Below are positions 41,239-50,368 of a stretch of 64,000 bases of DNA, piece after piece (the first letter of the stretch is position 1; each line of letters begins with the position of its first letter). Below the pieces are notes generated by a model that was not told the DNA's origin, made no database searches, and saw only the letters and a list, made by a program, of their open reading frames with translations. Origin of the DNA: Cryptosporangium minutisporangium (GTDB lineage Bacteria > Actinomycetota > Actinomycetes > Mycobacteriales > Cryptosporangiaceae); assembly GCF_039536245.1 (NCBI RefSeq), contig NZ_BAAAYN010000017.1, forward strand, positions 567,302-631,301, in the 5' to 3' direction. The translations under genes and the position numbers were made by a program.

Positions 41239-42255
41239 GTGGCAGCAAAGCGGAGAGCGGTTGTGGTGGGTGCGGCGGCGACGGCCGGGGCGGTGTACCT
41301 CCTCCGTCGTCAGGCACGGAGGGACGTCAGCGCGCTCGTTGATCCGCGGCTGGACGCCATGGCGCCGGTGCCACCGCGCACGGAGCAAACCGTGCGCTCC
41401 GCGGACGGCACCGCGATCCACGTCGCCGAGTACGGGCCGGCGGACGCGCCCACCGTGGTGCTCGCCCACGGCTGGACGTGCGCGATCGACTTCTACACCA
41501 ACCAGATCCGCGCGCTCTCCCGCGACCTGCACGTCGTCGCGTACGACCTACGCGGCCACGGCGCCAGCGCGGTGCCGGGCAAGGGACAGTTCACCACCGA
41601 CGCGCTCGCCGACGACCTCGCCGCGGTCCTCCGCGCCACCGTGCCGAACGGCCGGAAGGCAGTCCTCGTCGGACACAGCATGGGCGCGATGAGCATCGTG
41701 GCGCTGGCCGCCAAGCATCGGGCGCTGCTGCACGAGAAGGCCGCCGCCGCGCTGCTGGCGAACACCGGCGTCACCGACCTGGTCACCGGGTCGTTGCTGC
41801 AGCCCGGTCCGGAGGGCTTACGTCGGCTCACCGCCCCGGTCGGGCGCAAGTTGCTCGCCTCGACGCTGCCACTGGGACGTCGTCCCACGGCCGCTTCGAT
41901 GGTTTTGATGCGGTACATCGGTCTGGCTCCGACCGCGACGCCGGAGCAGGTCGCGTTCTGTGCCCACGTGGTCATGGAGACGCCGCGCCAGGTCCGGGGA
42001 GGTTTCGGAGCCACGCTCGGCTCGCTCGACCTGCGGACCGCGGTACCGCACCTCGATCTCCCGGCCACCGTCGTCACCGGCACGCTCGACCGGCTCACTC
42101 CGGCTCGACACGGACAGCGCCTCGCCGAGGACCTGCCGCTGGCACGGTTGGTGGAGATCGAGGGCGTCGGTCACATGACGCCGGTCGAGGCGCCGGACGT
42201 CTTGGAGCGGGAGATCAGGGCCCTCGTCGACGCCCACCTCACCGCCGCAGCCTGA
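41239..42255 (+). CDS. Alpha/beta hydrolase, membrane-anchored N-terminus
   Basis: 338 residues. A short hydrophobic N-terminus (VVVGAAATAGAVYLL) may anchor it or be a signal. The hydrolase domain (about 48-335) has the oxyanion strand VVLAHGWTCAIDF, nucleophile elbow GHSMGAM (Ser near 143), acid in GTLDRLTP and final His in GVGHMTPVE. Substrate unknown; relatives include lipases, epoxide hydrolases and peroxidases. GTG start with GAGGGAG upstream. A bidirectional hairpin separates it from the converging kinase gene. Confidence 0.85.
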   Translation: MAAKRRAVVVGAAATAGAVYLLRRQARRDVSALVDPRLDAMAPVPPRTEQTVRSADGTAIHVAEYGPADAPTVVLAHGWTCAIDFYTNQIRALSRDLHVVAYDLRGHGASAVPGKGQFTTDALADDLAAVLRATVPNGRKAVLVGHSMGAMSIVALAAKHRALLHEKAAAALLANTGVTDLVTGSLLQPGPEGLRRLTAPVGRKLLASTLPLGRRPTAASMVLMRYIGLAPTATPEQVAFCAHVVMETPRQVRGGFGATLGSLDLRTAVPHLDLPATVVTGTLDRLTPARHGQRLAEDLPLARLVEIEGVGHMTPVEAPDVLEREIRALVDAHLTAAA

Positions 42256-42261
42256 GGCTCG

Positions 42262-42291
42262 GGCGCGCCTCCGGCCGACCGGAGGCGCGCC
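42262..42291. terminator. Bidirectional terminator hairpin
   Basis: Perfect 13-base arms GGCGCGCCTCCGG and CCGGAGGCGCGCC around CCGA, between the converging hydrolase (+) and Ser/Thr kinase (-). Confidence 0.8.
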
Positions 42292-42301
42292 GGAGGTCCG
42301 G

Positions 42302-44350
42302 TCAGGGCTTCGGCGTGCTCACCGGCGGGGTCGTCTCCACCGGCGGGCAGGTCACCTGGACGCTGACCGGCTCGCCTTTGAATGCCTGAGGGCTGCTGAC
42401 CGAGAGGCTGAACGTCAACGTGCTGGTCTCCGGCTTGGCCAGGGTGAAGCTCATCCTGCCGCTGGCGGTGCCCGGCGCCGTCGAGGTAGCGGCTGAGCCG
42501 CTCTCCGCTGGCCCGCCCGTCTGAGTGACCGTCCACGCGACCCGAGTGGGAAGCGACACCACGATCGTCACGTCGACGACTACGTCCAGTGGCGTCGAGC
42601 AGTCCTTAGGGTTCAGTGGCGACGCCGAGAGCTCGGCCGACAGGACCTTCGGAACGGGCACCACGGTGGTCTCGCCAGGGCCCGGCGTGGTTTTACCAGG
42701 GCCCGGCGTGGTCTTGTCCGGCACCGGCTTCGCGCCGGTGGTGGTCGCGGACGGTGGGCCCGGCGTCGGCTCCATGGTGGGGGCGTCGTCGAGCGTCGTA
42801 TCTTGCACGGTGCCGGTGCGGGTCGCCTTCTCGGTGCGGTCTTCGCTGACGACGAGGTTAGCGATAACACCGGCACCGAGCGCCAACACGATGATCGTCA
42901 ACACGCCGAGCGCGCGTTTCCACCGTTGCCCGGCCGGCGGCGACGAGGCCGGAGCCGGCGGACGGAACGTGGGCGGCTGACCGCCCGACGAACCACTCGC
43001 ACCCGCGCCCGGTGCCCACGCCATCTCCCGCACCCCGGTGACCGGGATCCCCGTATGCGGTCCGGCGGCCAAAGCCTGCGCTCCCGCGTCACCGGAGAGC
43101 GGCCGCCCATACAGGGAGCCACCTGAGATCGGCGCGCCGGAAACAGGGCTCCCCGAGATCGGGCTGCCGGACACCGGGGCCCCGGAGATCGGACGACCGT
43201 AGACGGTGCCACCCGAGATCGGCGACCCACCCGACACCGGCCGAGCGGCGCCCGCGCCGGACACCGGGGCTGCGCCGGAGACCGGCCGCGGAATGTCGCC
43301 CGAGTCGCGCCGATTCTCCTCGCCCGACTGCCAGGCCAGCGGACGTAACTGCTGCGGCGCCTGGCCGGCGAACACCGCCGTGCTGTTCTCGGACGGCGGA
43401 TCGCCCTGTGGCGCACCGGGGATCGGAGCGGCACCGCGGCTCAGCCGGGTAGGTACCTCGTTGTCATCGGTGTCGACCCGGCCCGGCGGCGGCGGCACGA
43501 ACTCGCCCGCCTGGGTCGAGGAGTCGTCCTCCTCGTTGTCCACGATGGCCTTCAGCAGCGCACGGGCCTCCGCCCGCTCGAGCCGCTCGGCCGGGTTCTT
43601 CACCAGCAGCCCGTCGATCACCGCGGTGAGGCGCGGCCCGGCCCGCTTGGGCCGCGGGTGGGGACGGGTCGCGCTGGCGAACAGCCCGACGATCGTCTCC
43701 TTGGCGGTGAACGGCCCCACGCCCTCGGCCGCGAAGAACAGCGTCGCCCCGAGTGCGAACAAGTCACCGGCCGGCGTCGTCTCGCCGGTCATCAACCGCT
43801 CCGGCGCGATGTACCCGGGCGAGCCCAGCAGCGCGCCGGTCTTGGTGAGCGTCTCGGTGCCGAATACCGACGCGATCGAGAAGTCGGTGAGCTGCGCGAC
43901 CCCGTCCGGCTGGATCAGGACGTTGTGCGGCTTCACGTCGCGATGGATCACGTCGGCCGCGTGCGCCGCGGCCAGCGCGTCCAGCAGTTGCACGCCGATC
44001 AGAGCGACGACCTTGGCCGAGAGCGGCCCGTCACCGGCGACGGCCTGGTCGAGTGACCGGCCCTCGACGAAACGCATGATGATGAACGGCCGCTCGTCGC
44101 GAATGATGACGTCGTGCACCGGGACGATGTTCGGGTGGTCGAGTCGTCCGGCACTCTGCGCTTCCAGCAGCGCACGCTTGGTCAGGCTCTCGCGCTCCTC
44201 GGCGCTCAACGTGGAGGGGAATCGGACCTCTTTGACCGCGACCGTGCGGCCGAGACGCAGATCGAAGGCGCGCCAGACCACACCCATGCCGCCCGATCCG
44301 ACTACTTCGTCCAGGCGGTACCGGTCGTCGACTGTCCTCTGCTCCGCCAT
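42302..44350 (-). CDS. Receptor-type Ser/Thr protein kinase with PxSG repeats
   Basis: 682 residues. Kinase domain (about 10-270): Gly loop GSGGMGVVW, Lys40, HRDVKPHNV with Asp138, but DFS instead of DFG at 156-158. The linker (about 355-440) carries some twelve P-V/I-S-G units (SGAPVSG, SGSPISG and similar), then one membrane helix (LGVLTIIVLALGAGVIANLVV) and an extracellular beta domain of about 110 residues. It should phosphorylate cytoplasmic proteins in response to an outside cue. It is paralogous to the next kinase. ATG preceded by GGAGGA at very short spacing. Confidence 0.88.
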   Translation of the reverse strand: MAEQRTVDDRYRLDEVVGSGGMGVVWRAFDLRLGRTVAVKEVRFPSTLSAEERESLTKRALLEAQSAGRLDHPNIVPVHDVIIRDERPFIIMRFVEGRSLDQAVAGDGPLSAKVVALIGVQLLDALAAAHAADVIHRDVKPHNVLIQPDGVAQLTDFSIASVFGTETLTKTGALLGSPGYIAPERLMTGETTPAGDLFALGATLFFAAEGVGPFTAKETIVGLFASATRPHPRPKRAGPRLTAVIDGLLVKNPAERLERAEARALLKAIVDNEEDDSSTQAGEFVPPPPGRVDTDDNEVPTRLSRGAAPIPGAPQGDPPSENSTAVFAGQAPQQLRPLAWQSGEENRRDSGDIPRPVSGAAPVSGAGAARPVSGGSPISGGTVYGRPISGAPVSGSPISGSPVSGAPISGGSLYGRPLSGDAGAQALAAGPHTGIPVTGVREMAWAPGAGASGSSGGQPPTFRPPAPASSPPAGQRWKRALGVLTIIVLALGAGVIANLVVSEDRTEKATRTGTVQDTTLDDAPTMEPTPGPPSATTTGAKPVPDKTTPGPGKTTPGPGETTVVPVPKVLSAELSASPLNPKDCSTPLDVVVDVTIVVSLPTRVAWTVTQTGGPAESGSAATSTAPGTASGRMSFTLAKPETSTLTFSLSVSSPQAFKGEPVSVQVTCPPVETTPPVSTPKP

Positions 44351-44506
44351 TCCTCCGCCATCTGTCGCTGCGCACGACGGTAGCGACACCGTGCACACTG
44401 CCCCGAGGGGGTAATCGGATACCAGACAGGGCCGCACGAAGACACTAATTCACGGGTCCGACAACGCGCCGAAGATCACCTTCCGGCCAACTCGCGTTCC
44501 GAAGAA

Positions 44507-46177
44507 CTAGCCCACGCAAACGACGCGAATCTGGGCGGGAACCGGAGAGTATCGGGTCGGTGATTCCACGACCGCCTGGACCGCATACGTCCCGCTGCCC
44601 TGGGTGAAGTCCAGGCCGACCTGGTCGGAGCTGTCGAACGTCTGGTCCTCGTCCGCCGAACCGGCCCCGCCCGCGATCTCGCTGTCGCCGGGAGCCAGCG
44701 CGATCGTGTAGCGGACGTCGGTGGGTCCCTCGCTGACCGCCACCGAGATGTCGACCGTGAACTGCACCGGCTCGATACAGGAGCCGAGGTAGCTCGCCGG
44801 CGAAACCGAGAGTTCGGCGGCGGTCACCTGACCGATCGGCTTCGGCGACTTGCTCGGCTTGGGCTTCGCCGGCTTCGAGGCGGACGCCGACGCGGTGGGC
44901 GTCGGCGTCGGGCTGACGGTGGCCGAGGGGGACGGCGATCCGGCCGCCGGCGAGATCGGTGTGGCCCGATCGGTCACGGCCGGCGCGGCCAGCGATGCGG
45001 TCGTCGCACCGGGCCCGTCGTCGGTGCCGGCGTCCCGCTGCAGCACTGCCGCCGCGAGCAGGACGGCCGCGCAGACGGCTACGGCCAGGCCGCCGACGAG
45101 CGCCCGGAGGCGTCGGCCGCTCCGGGGGGCAACGTGCGTGGGCACCTCGCTGCGCAGCGGCGTGCTCGGCGTCGCGTCCGCCTCGGTGGTGTGCAGTTCC
45201 TCGGTCGGAGCGTCGTCCCTGGGAGCATCGGCCACGACTGAACTCTTTTCCACCTCCGGCCTTCTCCGAGGTCGAGCGTCCTCAGCAGTCGCCGGTCGAA
45301 AAGAATTCACTGACTCCGGGGCGCGGGCGACCGCGGCCAACTCGGCGCGCGTCCGGGTCAGATCCGGACGCGCGGCCGGATCCTTGTCCAGCAGTGCGTC
45401 CAGCAGCGGAGCCAGGGGCCCTGCCCGGCGCGGGGTGGGGTGCGGCGCGGTCGCGGTGGCGAGCAGCGCGGCCAGTGGGTCGGCGCGGTCGAACGGGCCG
45501 GAACCCTCCACCGCGCAGAACAGCGTCGCACCGAGGCCGAACAGGTCCGCCTCGGGGCCGGTGGAGTGACCGTTGAGCCGCTCCGGGGCGATGTAACCGG
45601 GCGATCCGAGGGCGCCACTTCCCGCGGACATCGTGCCGCGGAACGAGTCGGTGGCGATCGAGAAGTCGGTGAGGAGGACTTCACCGTCGTCGGTCAGCAG
45701 GACGTTCGACGGCTTGACGTCACGGTGGACCACACCGCCGCGATGGGCTGCGGCGAGCGCGTCCACCAGCGCGACACCGATCTCGGCCGTTCGGGCCGGG
45801 CTCAGCGGCCCGTGCATCCGCACGGTCTCCCCCAGCGACGATCCCTCGACCAATCGCATCACCAAACAGGGGAGCCCTCGGTCGGCGACGACGTCGTGCA
45901 CGGCGACGATGTTCGGGTGCGAGACCCGTGCGGCGTGCCGGGCCTCCGTCATCGCCCGTCGAGTGAGCACCGTCCGCTGGTCGTCGGTGGCGGTCGTCGG
46001 GAGGTTGACCTCTTTCACCGCCACCGGACGCCGTAACCGGGTGTCGTAACCACGCCAGACCGTGCCCATCGCGCCGGTGCCGACGACGTCCTCGATCCGG
46101 TAACGCCCACCGACGAGCCGCGCCGGGCGGTCACCCGCACTCGGCGCTCGCGTTGGCTCAGTTACCTCACGCACCAC
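44507..46177 (-). CDS. Receptor-type Ser/Thr protein kinase
   Basis: 556 residues: kinase domain (about 26-285; GTGAMGTVW, Lys55, HRDVKPSNV with Asp153, DFS at 171-173), a disordered linker, one membrane helix (about 358-382, ALVGGLAVAVCAAVLLAAAVL), a Thr/Ser/Pro-rich stalk and an extracellular domain beginning AAELSVSPASYLGSCIEPVQF that matches the one in the neighbouring kinase. Residues 290-313 (VNSFRPA to EVEKSS) are encoded by the dispersed palindromic element, placed just after the catalytic domain. Start GTG is weakly supported. Probably arose with its neighbour by tandem duplication. Confidence 0.87.
   Translation of the reverse strand: MVREVTEPTRAPSAGDRPARLVGGRYRIEDVVGTGAMGTVWRGYDTRLRRPVAVKEVNLPTTATDDQRTVLTRRAMTEARHAARVSHPNIVAVHDVVADRGLPCLVMRLVEGSSLGETVRMHGPLSPARTAEIGVALVDALAAAHRGGVVHRDVKPSNVLLTDDGEVLLTDFSIATDSFRGTMSAGSGALGSPGYIAPERLNGHSTGPEADLFGLGATLFCAVEGSGPFDRADPLAALLATATAPHPTPRRAGPLAPLLDALLDKDPAARPDLTRTRAELAAVARAPESVNSFRPATAEDARPRRRPEVEKSSVVADAPRDDAPTEELHTTEADATPSTPLRSEVPTHVAPRSGRRLRALVGGLAVAVCAAVLLAAAVLQRDAGTDDGPGATTASLAAPAVTDRATPISPAAGSPSPSATVSPTPTPTASASASKPAKPKPSKSPKPIGQVTAAELSVSPASYLGSCIEPVQFTVDISVAVSEGPTDVRYTIALAPGDSEIAGGAGSADEDQTFDSSDQVGLDFTQGSGTYAVQAVVESPTRYSPVPAQIRVVCVG
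45238..45310 (+). repeat. Palindromic dispersed element, copy B (in frame inside the second Ser/Thr kinase)
   Basis: 73 bp with ends CTGAACTCTTTTC and GAAAAGAATTCAC. It adds 24 codons to the kinase linker without breaking the frame. Its plus-strand sequence matches the minus strand of copy A, so relative to the host genes (both on the minus strand) the two are inserted in opposite orientations. The inner block is nearly identical to copy C. Confidence 0.85.
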
Positions 46178-46271
46178 TGGTCACCGTAGCCTTAATACCG
46201 GACGTAGCCCAACGCAGCGGGTTATCCGGCCCCATTCAGGGCCCTGTCCGGGTGTCCGGCACCATGAACTG

Positions 46272-49229
46272 GTGACGACGATCTCCGAGGGTGTTGACGC
46301 CGGTCGGCTCGAGCGGCGACTGCGGGCAGAAATCGCCGGCGACGTGGCGTTCGACGCGGGAGCACGCGCGCTCTACTCCGCCGACGCGTCCAACCACCGG
46401 CGGGTGCCGACCGGCGTCGTACTGCCGCGAAGCGTCGAGGACGTACTGGCCACGCTCGCGCTCTGCCACGAGGACGGCGTCCCGGTCACCATGCGCGGCG
46501 GCGGGACGACGATCGCCGGCAACGCAATCGGCCCCGGGGTCGTGCTCGATACGTCGCGCTACCTCAATCGCATCCTCGACGTGGACGTGCAGAACCGCAC
46601 CGCGGTGGTCGAGCCCGGTTTGGTGCTCGACGTGCTGCGCCGCCGGATCGCACCGGACGGCCTGGACTTCGGCCCGGACCCGTCGACGCACAGCCGCTGC
46701 ACGATCGGCGGCATGCTGGGCAACGACGCGTGCGGCTCGCACTCGATCGCCTGGGGCACGACGTCGGACAACACCGACGGTCTCGACGTCGTGCTCGCCG
46801 ACGGGACCCGGTTGGCACTGGGTCCGACGAAAAAAGACGAGTGGCTCCGCAAGGCCGCCGAGCCCACCCGCGAAGGTCGCCTCTACGCCGATCTGCGCAA
46901 TCTCGTGGACAGCAACCTCGCGCTGATCCGCACCACGTTCGGCCAGTTCAGCCGGCAGATCTCCGGCTACCCGCTGCACCGCCTGCTCCCGGAGCAGCAC
47001 GGCCAGCTGGCCCGCGCACTGGTCGGCACCGAGGGCACGTGTGCGGTCGTGCTCGGTGCGACGCTGCACCTCAATCGGGCGCCCCGCTCGCGCGCGCTCG
47101 TCGTCCTCGGTTACGCGGACGCGATCGCCGCGGCCGCTGCCGCGCCCGCCATCATCCCGTTGAAGCCGCTCACCATCGAGGGCATCGACCAGGCATTGGT
47201 CAATGCGCTGCTGACGCGCGGCCGCAAACCCGCACCGCTGCCGACCGGTCACGCCTGGCTGCTGGTCGAGGTCGGTGGCGAGACGCCGGCCGAGGCCGCC
47301 GACGCCGCGGCGAAGCTCGCGAAGGCCGTTCCCGGCGTCCCGCGGATCGTCACCGACCCGGCCGAGATGCGCTCGTTCTGGCGCATCCGCGAGGAGGGTG
47401 CCGGCCTGGCGACCCGAATGGCCGACGGCTCCGAGGCCTGGCCCGGCTGGGAGGACTCCGCGGTTCCGCCGGAACGGCTCGCCGACTACCTGCGCGAGTT
47501 CGCCGACCTCACCGACGAGTTCGGCTACCAGGGCGTCACCTACGGCCACTTCGGCGAGGGCTGCGTCCACGTGCGACTCGACTTCGACCTGGTGTCCATC
47601 GTGGGACGCGACCGCTACCAGGCATTCCTGCACCGGGCCGCGCAACTCGTCCTCAAGCACGGCGGGTCGCCGTCCGGCGAGCACGGGGACGGCATCGCCC
47701 GCTCGGCGCTGCTGGCCGAGGTCTACAGCCCGGAAGCGGTCGCGGTGATGGGCGCGTTCAAGCGGGCGTTCGATCCCACCGGCGCGCTGAACCCCGGCGT
47801 CATCGTCGACCCGCCCGCGGTCAACGAGATGATCCGGATCGCGTACACGCCGAAGCTCCTGCCGGTGAACGGCTTCTCGTACGCCGAGGACGGCGGGGAG
47901 TTCGACCGGGCGGTGCGACGCTGCGTCGGCGTCGGCAAGTGCCGCAACGATCACACGCCCGGCGGCGTGATGTGCCCCAGCTACCAGGCGACCGGGGACG
48001 AGAAGCACTCCACCCGCGGCCGGTCGCGACTGCTGTTGGAGATGCTGCGCGGTGAGGTGATCACCGACGGGTGGCAGTCCGACGAGGTCGCCGAGGCGCT
48101 CGACGGCTGCTTCTCCTGCAAGGGCTGCCTGAGCGACTGCCCGGTCAACGTGGACATGGCCACGTACAAGGCGGAGTTCTTGTACCAGCGGTACAAGGGC
48201 AAGCTGCGGCCCGCGGTGCACTACGCGATGGGCTGGCTCCCCGTCGCGCTGCGCGGCGCCGCGCTGGCGCCGCGCGTCGCCAACGCGGTGACCGCGTTCG
48301 AACCGGCCGCGGCGTTGATGAAGAAGGTCGCCGGCATCGCCCAGGAGCGGTCGGTCCCCCGGTTCGCCACCGGCGGCACGTTCAAGCAGCGCCTCCGCCG
48401 GAGATTCGGCCGCCGCGCCGACCCGGCCGCCGCTCACCGGGCCGAGCACCCCCGCCGCACGACGCGGCGCGGCGACGGGGCGGCGGCGCCCGGCCGCAAG
48501 GAAGTGCTGCTCTGGCCGGACACCTTCACCCAGTTCTTCGATCCGCAGATCGGCGAGGCCGCGGTCGAGGTGCTCGCCGCCGCGGGGTTCGTCGTCCGGG
48601 TCCCGAAGGGCGAATTGTGCTGCGGCCTGACCTGGATCTCGACCGGTCAGCTCGACGTCGCCCGCGCGGTCGCCAAGCGGACGCTGGACGCGCTCGAACC
48701 GCACTTGGACGCTGGCATTCCGATCGTCGGGCTCGAGCCCAGCTGCCTGGCCAACTTCAAGCACGACCTGCCCGCGCTGCTGCCCGACGATCCGCGGGCG
48801 AAGAAGCTCGCCGCACTCTCGATCACGCTCGCCGGTCTCCTGGAGCGCGACGCGCCGGACTGGACGCCTCCGCTGACCGAACGCCCGGCCATCACCCAGA
48901 TCCACTGTCACCAGCACGCGGTGCTCGGGGACAAGCCCGATCGGTCGCTGGCCGCACAGGCCGGCGTGGATCTCACCGTGCTGGACTCCGGATGCTGCGG
49001 CGTGGCAGGCAACTTCGGCTTCGAGGCCGGTCACTACGAGATGGCTCAGGCGGCCGGCGAACGGGTCCTGCTGCCTGCGGTGCGGGCGGCGAGTCCGGAG
49101 ACGATCGTCCTCGCGGACGGATTCAGCTGCCGGACGCAGATCCGGCAGAACACCGACCGCGATGCCCACCACCTCGCCGAGGTTCTCGCCGGACGACTGC
49201 GCACGCGTGGATCGACGGCTGACGGGTAG
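46272..49229 (+). CDS. FAD-linked oxidase fused to Fe-S and CCG domains (D-lactate/2-hydroxyacid dehydrogenase-like)
   Basis: 985 residues. FAD-binding domain (about 40-180; VTMRGGGTTIAGNAIGPGVV), FAD-oxidase C domain (about 215-525; HFGEGCVHVR, SGEHGDG), a ferredoxin-type pair of clusters (CVGVGKCRNDH with a later Cys near 553-572, and CFSCKGCLSDCP near 613), then two CCG domains (CCGLTW near 782 and CCGVAGNFG near 909). This is the layout of YdiJ/Dld-type enzymes that oxidise D-2-hydroxyacids and pass electrons to quinone. GTG start. It diverges from the kinase gene and stands alone. Confidence 0.9.
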   Translation: MTTISEGVDAGRLERRLRAEIAGDVAFDAGARALYSADASNHRRVPTGVVLPRSVEDVLATLALCHEDGVPVTMRGGGTTIAGNAIGPGVVLDTSRYLNRILDVDVQNRTAVVEPGLVLDVLRRRIAPDGLDFGPDPSTHSRCTIGGMLGNDACGSHSIAWGTTSDNTDGLDVVLADGTRLALGPTKKDEWLRKAAEPTREGRLYADLRNLVDSNLALIRTTFGQFSRQISGYPLHRLLPEQHGQLARALVGTEGTCAVVLGATLHLNRAPRSRALVVLGYADAIAAAAAAPAIIPLKPLTIEGIDQALVNALLTRGRKPAPLPTGHAWLLVEVGGETPAEAADAAAKLAKAVPGVPRIVTDPAEMRSFWRIREEGAGLATRMADGSEAWPGWEDSAVPPERLADYLREFADLTDEFGYQGVTYGHFGEGCVHVRLDFDLVSIVGRDRYQAFLHRAAQLVLKHGGSPSGEHGDGIARSALLAEVYSPEAVAVMGAFKRAFDPTGALNPGVIVDPPAVNEMIRIAYTPKLLPVNGFSYAEDGGEFDRAVRRCVGVGKCRNDHTPGGVMCPSYQATGDEKHSTRGRSRLLLEMLRGEVITDGWQSDEVAEALDGCFSCKGCLSDCPVNVDMATYKAEFLYQRYKGKLRPAVHYAMGWLPVALRGAALAPRVANAVTAFEPAAALMKKVAGIAQERSVPRFATGGTFKQRLRRRFGRRADPAAAHRAEHPRRTTRRGDGAAAPGRKEVLLWPDTFTQFFDPQIGEAAVEVLAAAGFVVRVPKGELCCGLTWISTGQLDVARAVAKRTLDALEPHLDAGIPIVGLEPSCLANFKHDLPALLPDDPRAKKLAALSITLAGLLERDAPDWTPPLTERPAITQIHCHQHAVLGDKPDRSLAAQAGVDLTVLDSGCCGVAGNFGFEAGHYEMAQAAGERVLLPAVRAASPETIVLADGFSCRTQIRQNTDRDAHHLAEVLAGRLRTRGSTADG

Positions 49230-49277
49230 CACCGGTGCGCGCGAGGTTCGCGCCGTACCGAACGAGGAGGGACGTCG

Positions 49278-49457
49278 ATGTCCGGACCCGAGCAGGACAC
49301 TCCCCACCAGGACCAGTGGGTGCTGCCCGACCCGGAAGGCCTCGCCGGGAGCCAGGACGTGGAAGCCGGCGATTCGGATGACTCGGACGACACCGCGGCC
49401 GGGCGCCAGGTCGAGGAGACGGTCGCCGTGCAGGAAAAGGTGGAACCGGCCGATTAG
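49278..49457 (+). CDS. Small acidic hypothetical protein
   Basis: 59 residues (MSGPEQDTPHQDQWVLPDPE, then Asp-rich to VQEKVEPAD), strongly acidic and probably disordered. A near-ideal ribosome site GAGGAGG lies seven bases before the ATG, and the frame is clean, so it looks real despite its size. It follows the FAD oxidase gene by 48 bp and could be in the same transcript. Function unknown. Confidence 0.6.
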   Translation: MSGPEQDTPHQDQWVLPDPEGLAGSQDVEAGDSDDSDDTAAGRQVEETVAVQEKVEPAD

Positions 49458-49576
49458 GACTGTGTTCGTCGTCACTTCCCGGTCATAACGCGACCAGCTG
49501 ACCGATACCCGGCTGACACCTCGTTCCACGCGATGGCATAGTCGAGAGCGATTGCCGGCTATCGCGGAGGTTTCTC

Positions 49577-50368
49577 GTGCCCGGGCGTTGGGCCAGCTAC
49601 GTGGCGATCGGTGACAGTTTCACCGAGGGTATGGACGACCCGTACGGAGACGGCACGTTCCGCGGCTGGGCTGACCTGGTCGCGGGATGCCTGGCCAAGG
49701 AGACCGACGGATTCCGCTACGCCAATCTGGCGGTACGCGGCCGGCTCCTGCCCGCGGTGGTGGACGCGCAGGTTCCGCTGGCCGCCGCGATGCGGCCCGA
49801 CCTGGTCACGTTCTCCGCGGGTGGCAACGACGCGCTGCGTCGTCGTTTCGACCCGGTCCGGATGATCGACGCCTTCGAAGGTGCGGTCGACCGTCTGACG
49901 TCCAGCGGCGCGACGGTGACGCTGTTCACCCCAGCCGACGTGACGGTCAACTACCCGTCGGCCACCCGGTACCTCGGGCCGCGTATCGAGTTCTTCATCG
50001 GCCTCGTCCAGCGCGTGGCCAAGGAGTACGACACCCACCTGGTCGACCTGTGGTCCGACGAGGGCTTCCGCGACCGGCGGCTGTGGAGCATCGATCGGCT
50101 GCACCTCAACGCCGCCGGCCACCGACGGGTCGCGCACCACGTCCTGTCGGTGCTGGGTGTCGAGTGCGACCCGGACTGGGTAGCCGCGCTGCCCGCGGCC
50201 CGCCCCGACCGGTGGATGGCCGCCCGCCGCGCCGATCTGCAGTGGGCGCGTGTGCACCTGGCGCCCTGGATCGGACGCCGCCTGACCGGTCGGTCGAGCG
50301 GCGACACGATCACGGCGAAGCGGCCCGAACTCATCGAACTCGAGCGGCGCCAGCACTCGCCCCGCTAG
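49577..50368 (+). CDS. SGNH/GDSL-family hydrolase
   Basis: 263 residues without a signal peptide. Block I GDSFTEG (nucleophile Ser near 14), block II Gly (RLLPAVVD region), block III GGND (near 82-85) and block V DRLHLN with the catalytic Asp and His (near 171-174). It should be an esterase, lipase or deacetylase in the cytoplasm. GTG start with GGAGG seven bases upstream. Its stop overlaps the converging gene by 4 bp. Confidence 0.88.
   Translation: MPGRWASYVAIGDSFTEGMDDPYGDGTFRGWADLVAGCLAKETDGFRYANLAVRGRLLPAVVDAQVPLAAAMRPDLVTFSAGGNDALRRRFDPVRMIDAFEGAVDRLTSSGATVTLFTPADVTVNYPSATRYLGPRIEFFIGLVQRVAKEYDTHLVDLWSDEGFRDRRLWSIDRLHLNAAGHRRVAHHVLSVLGVECDPDWVAALPAARPDRWMAARRADLQWARVHLAPWIGRRLTGRSSGDTITAKRPELIELERRQHSPR

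Noticed and set aside
46236-49529. 1097-codon open frame antisense to the FAD/Fe-S oxidase
   Set aside because: A GC-rich shadow frame; the plus strand carries complete enzyme motifs throughout.
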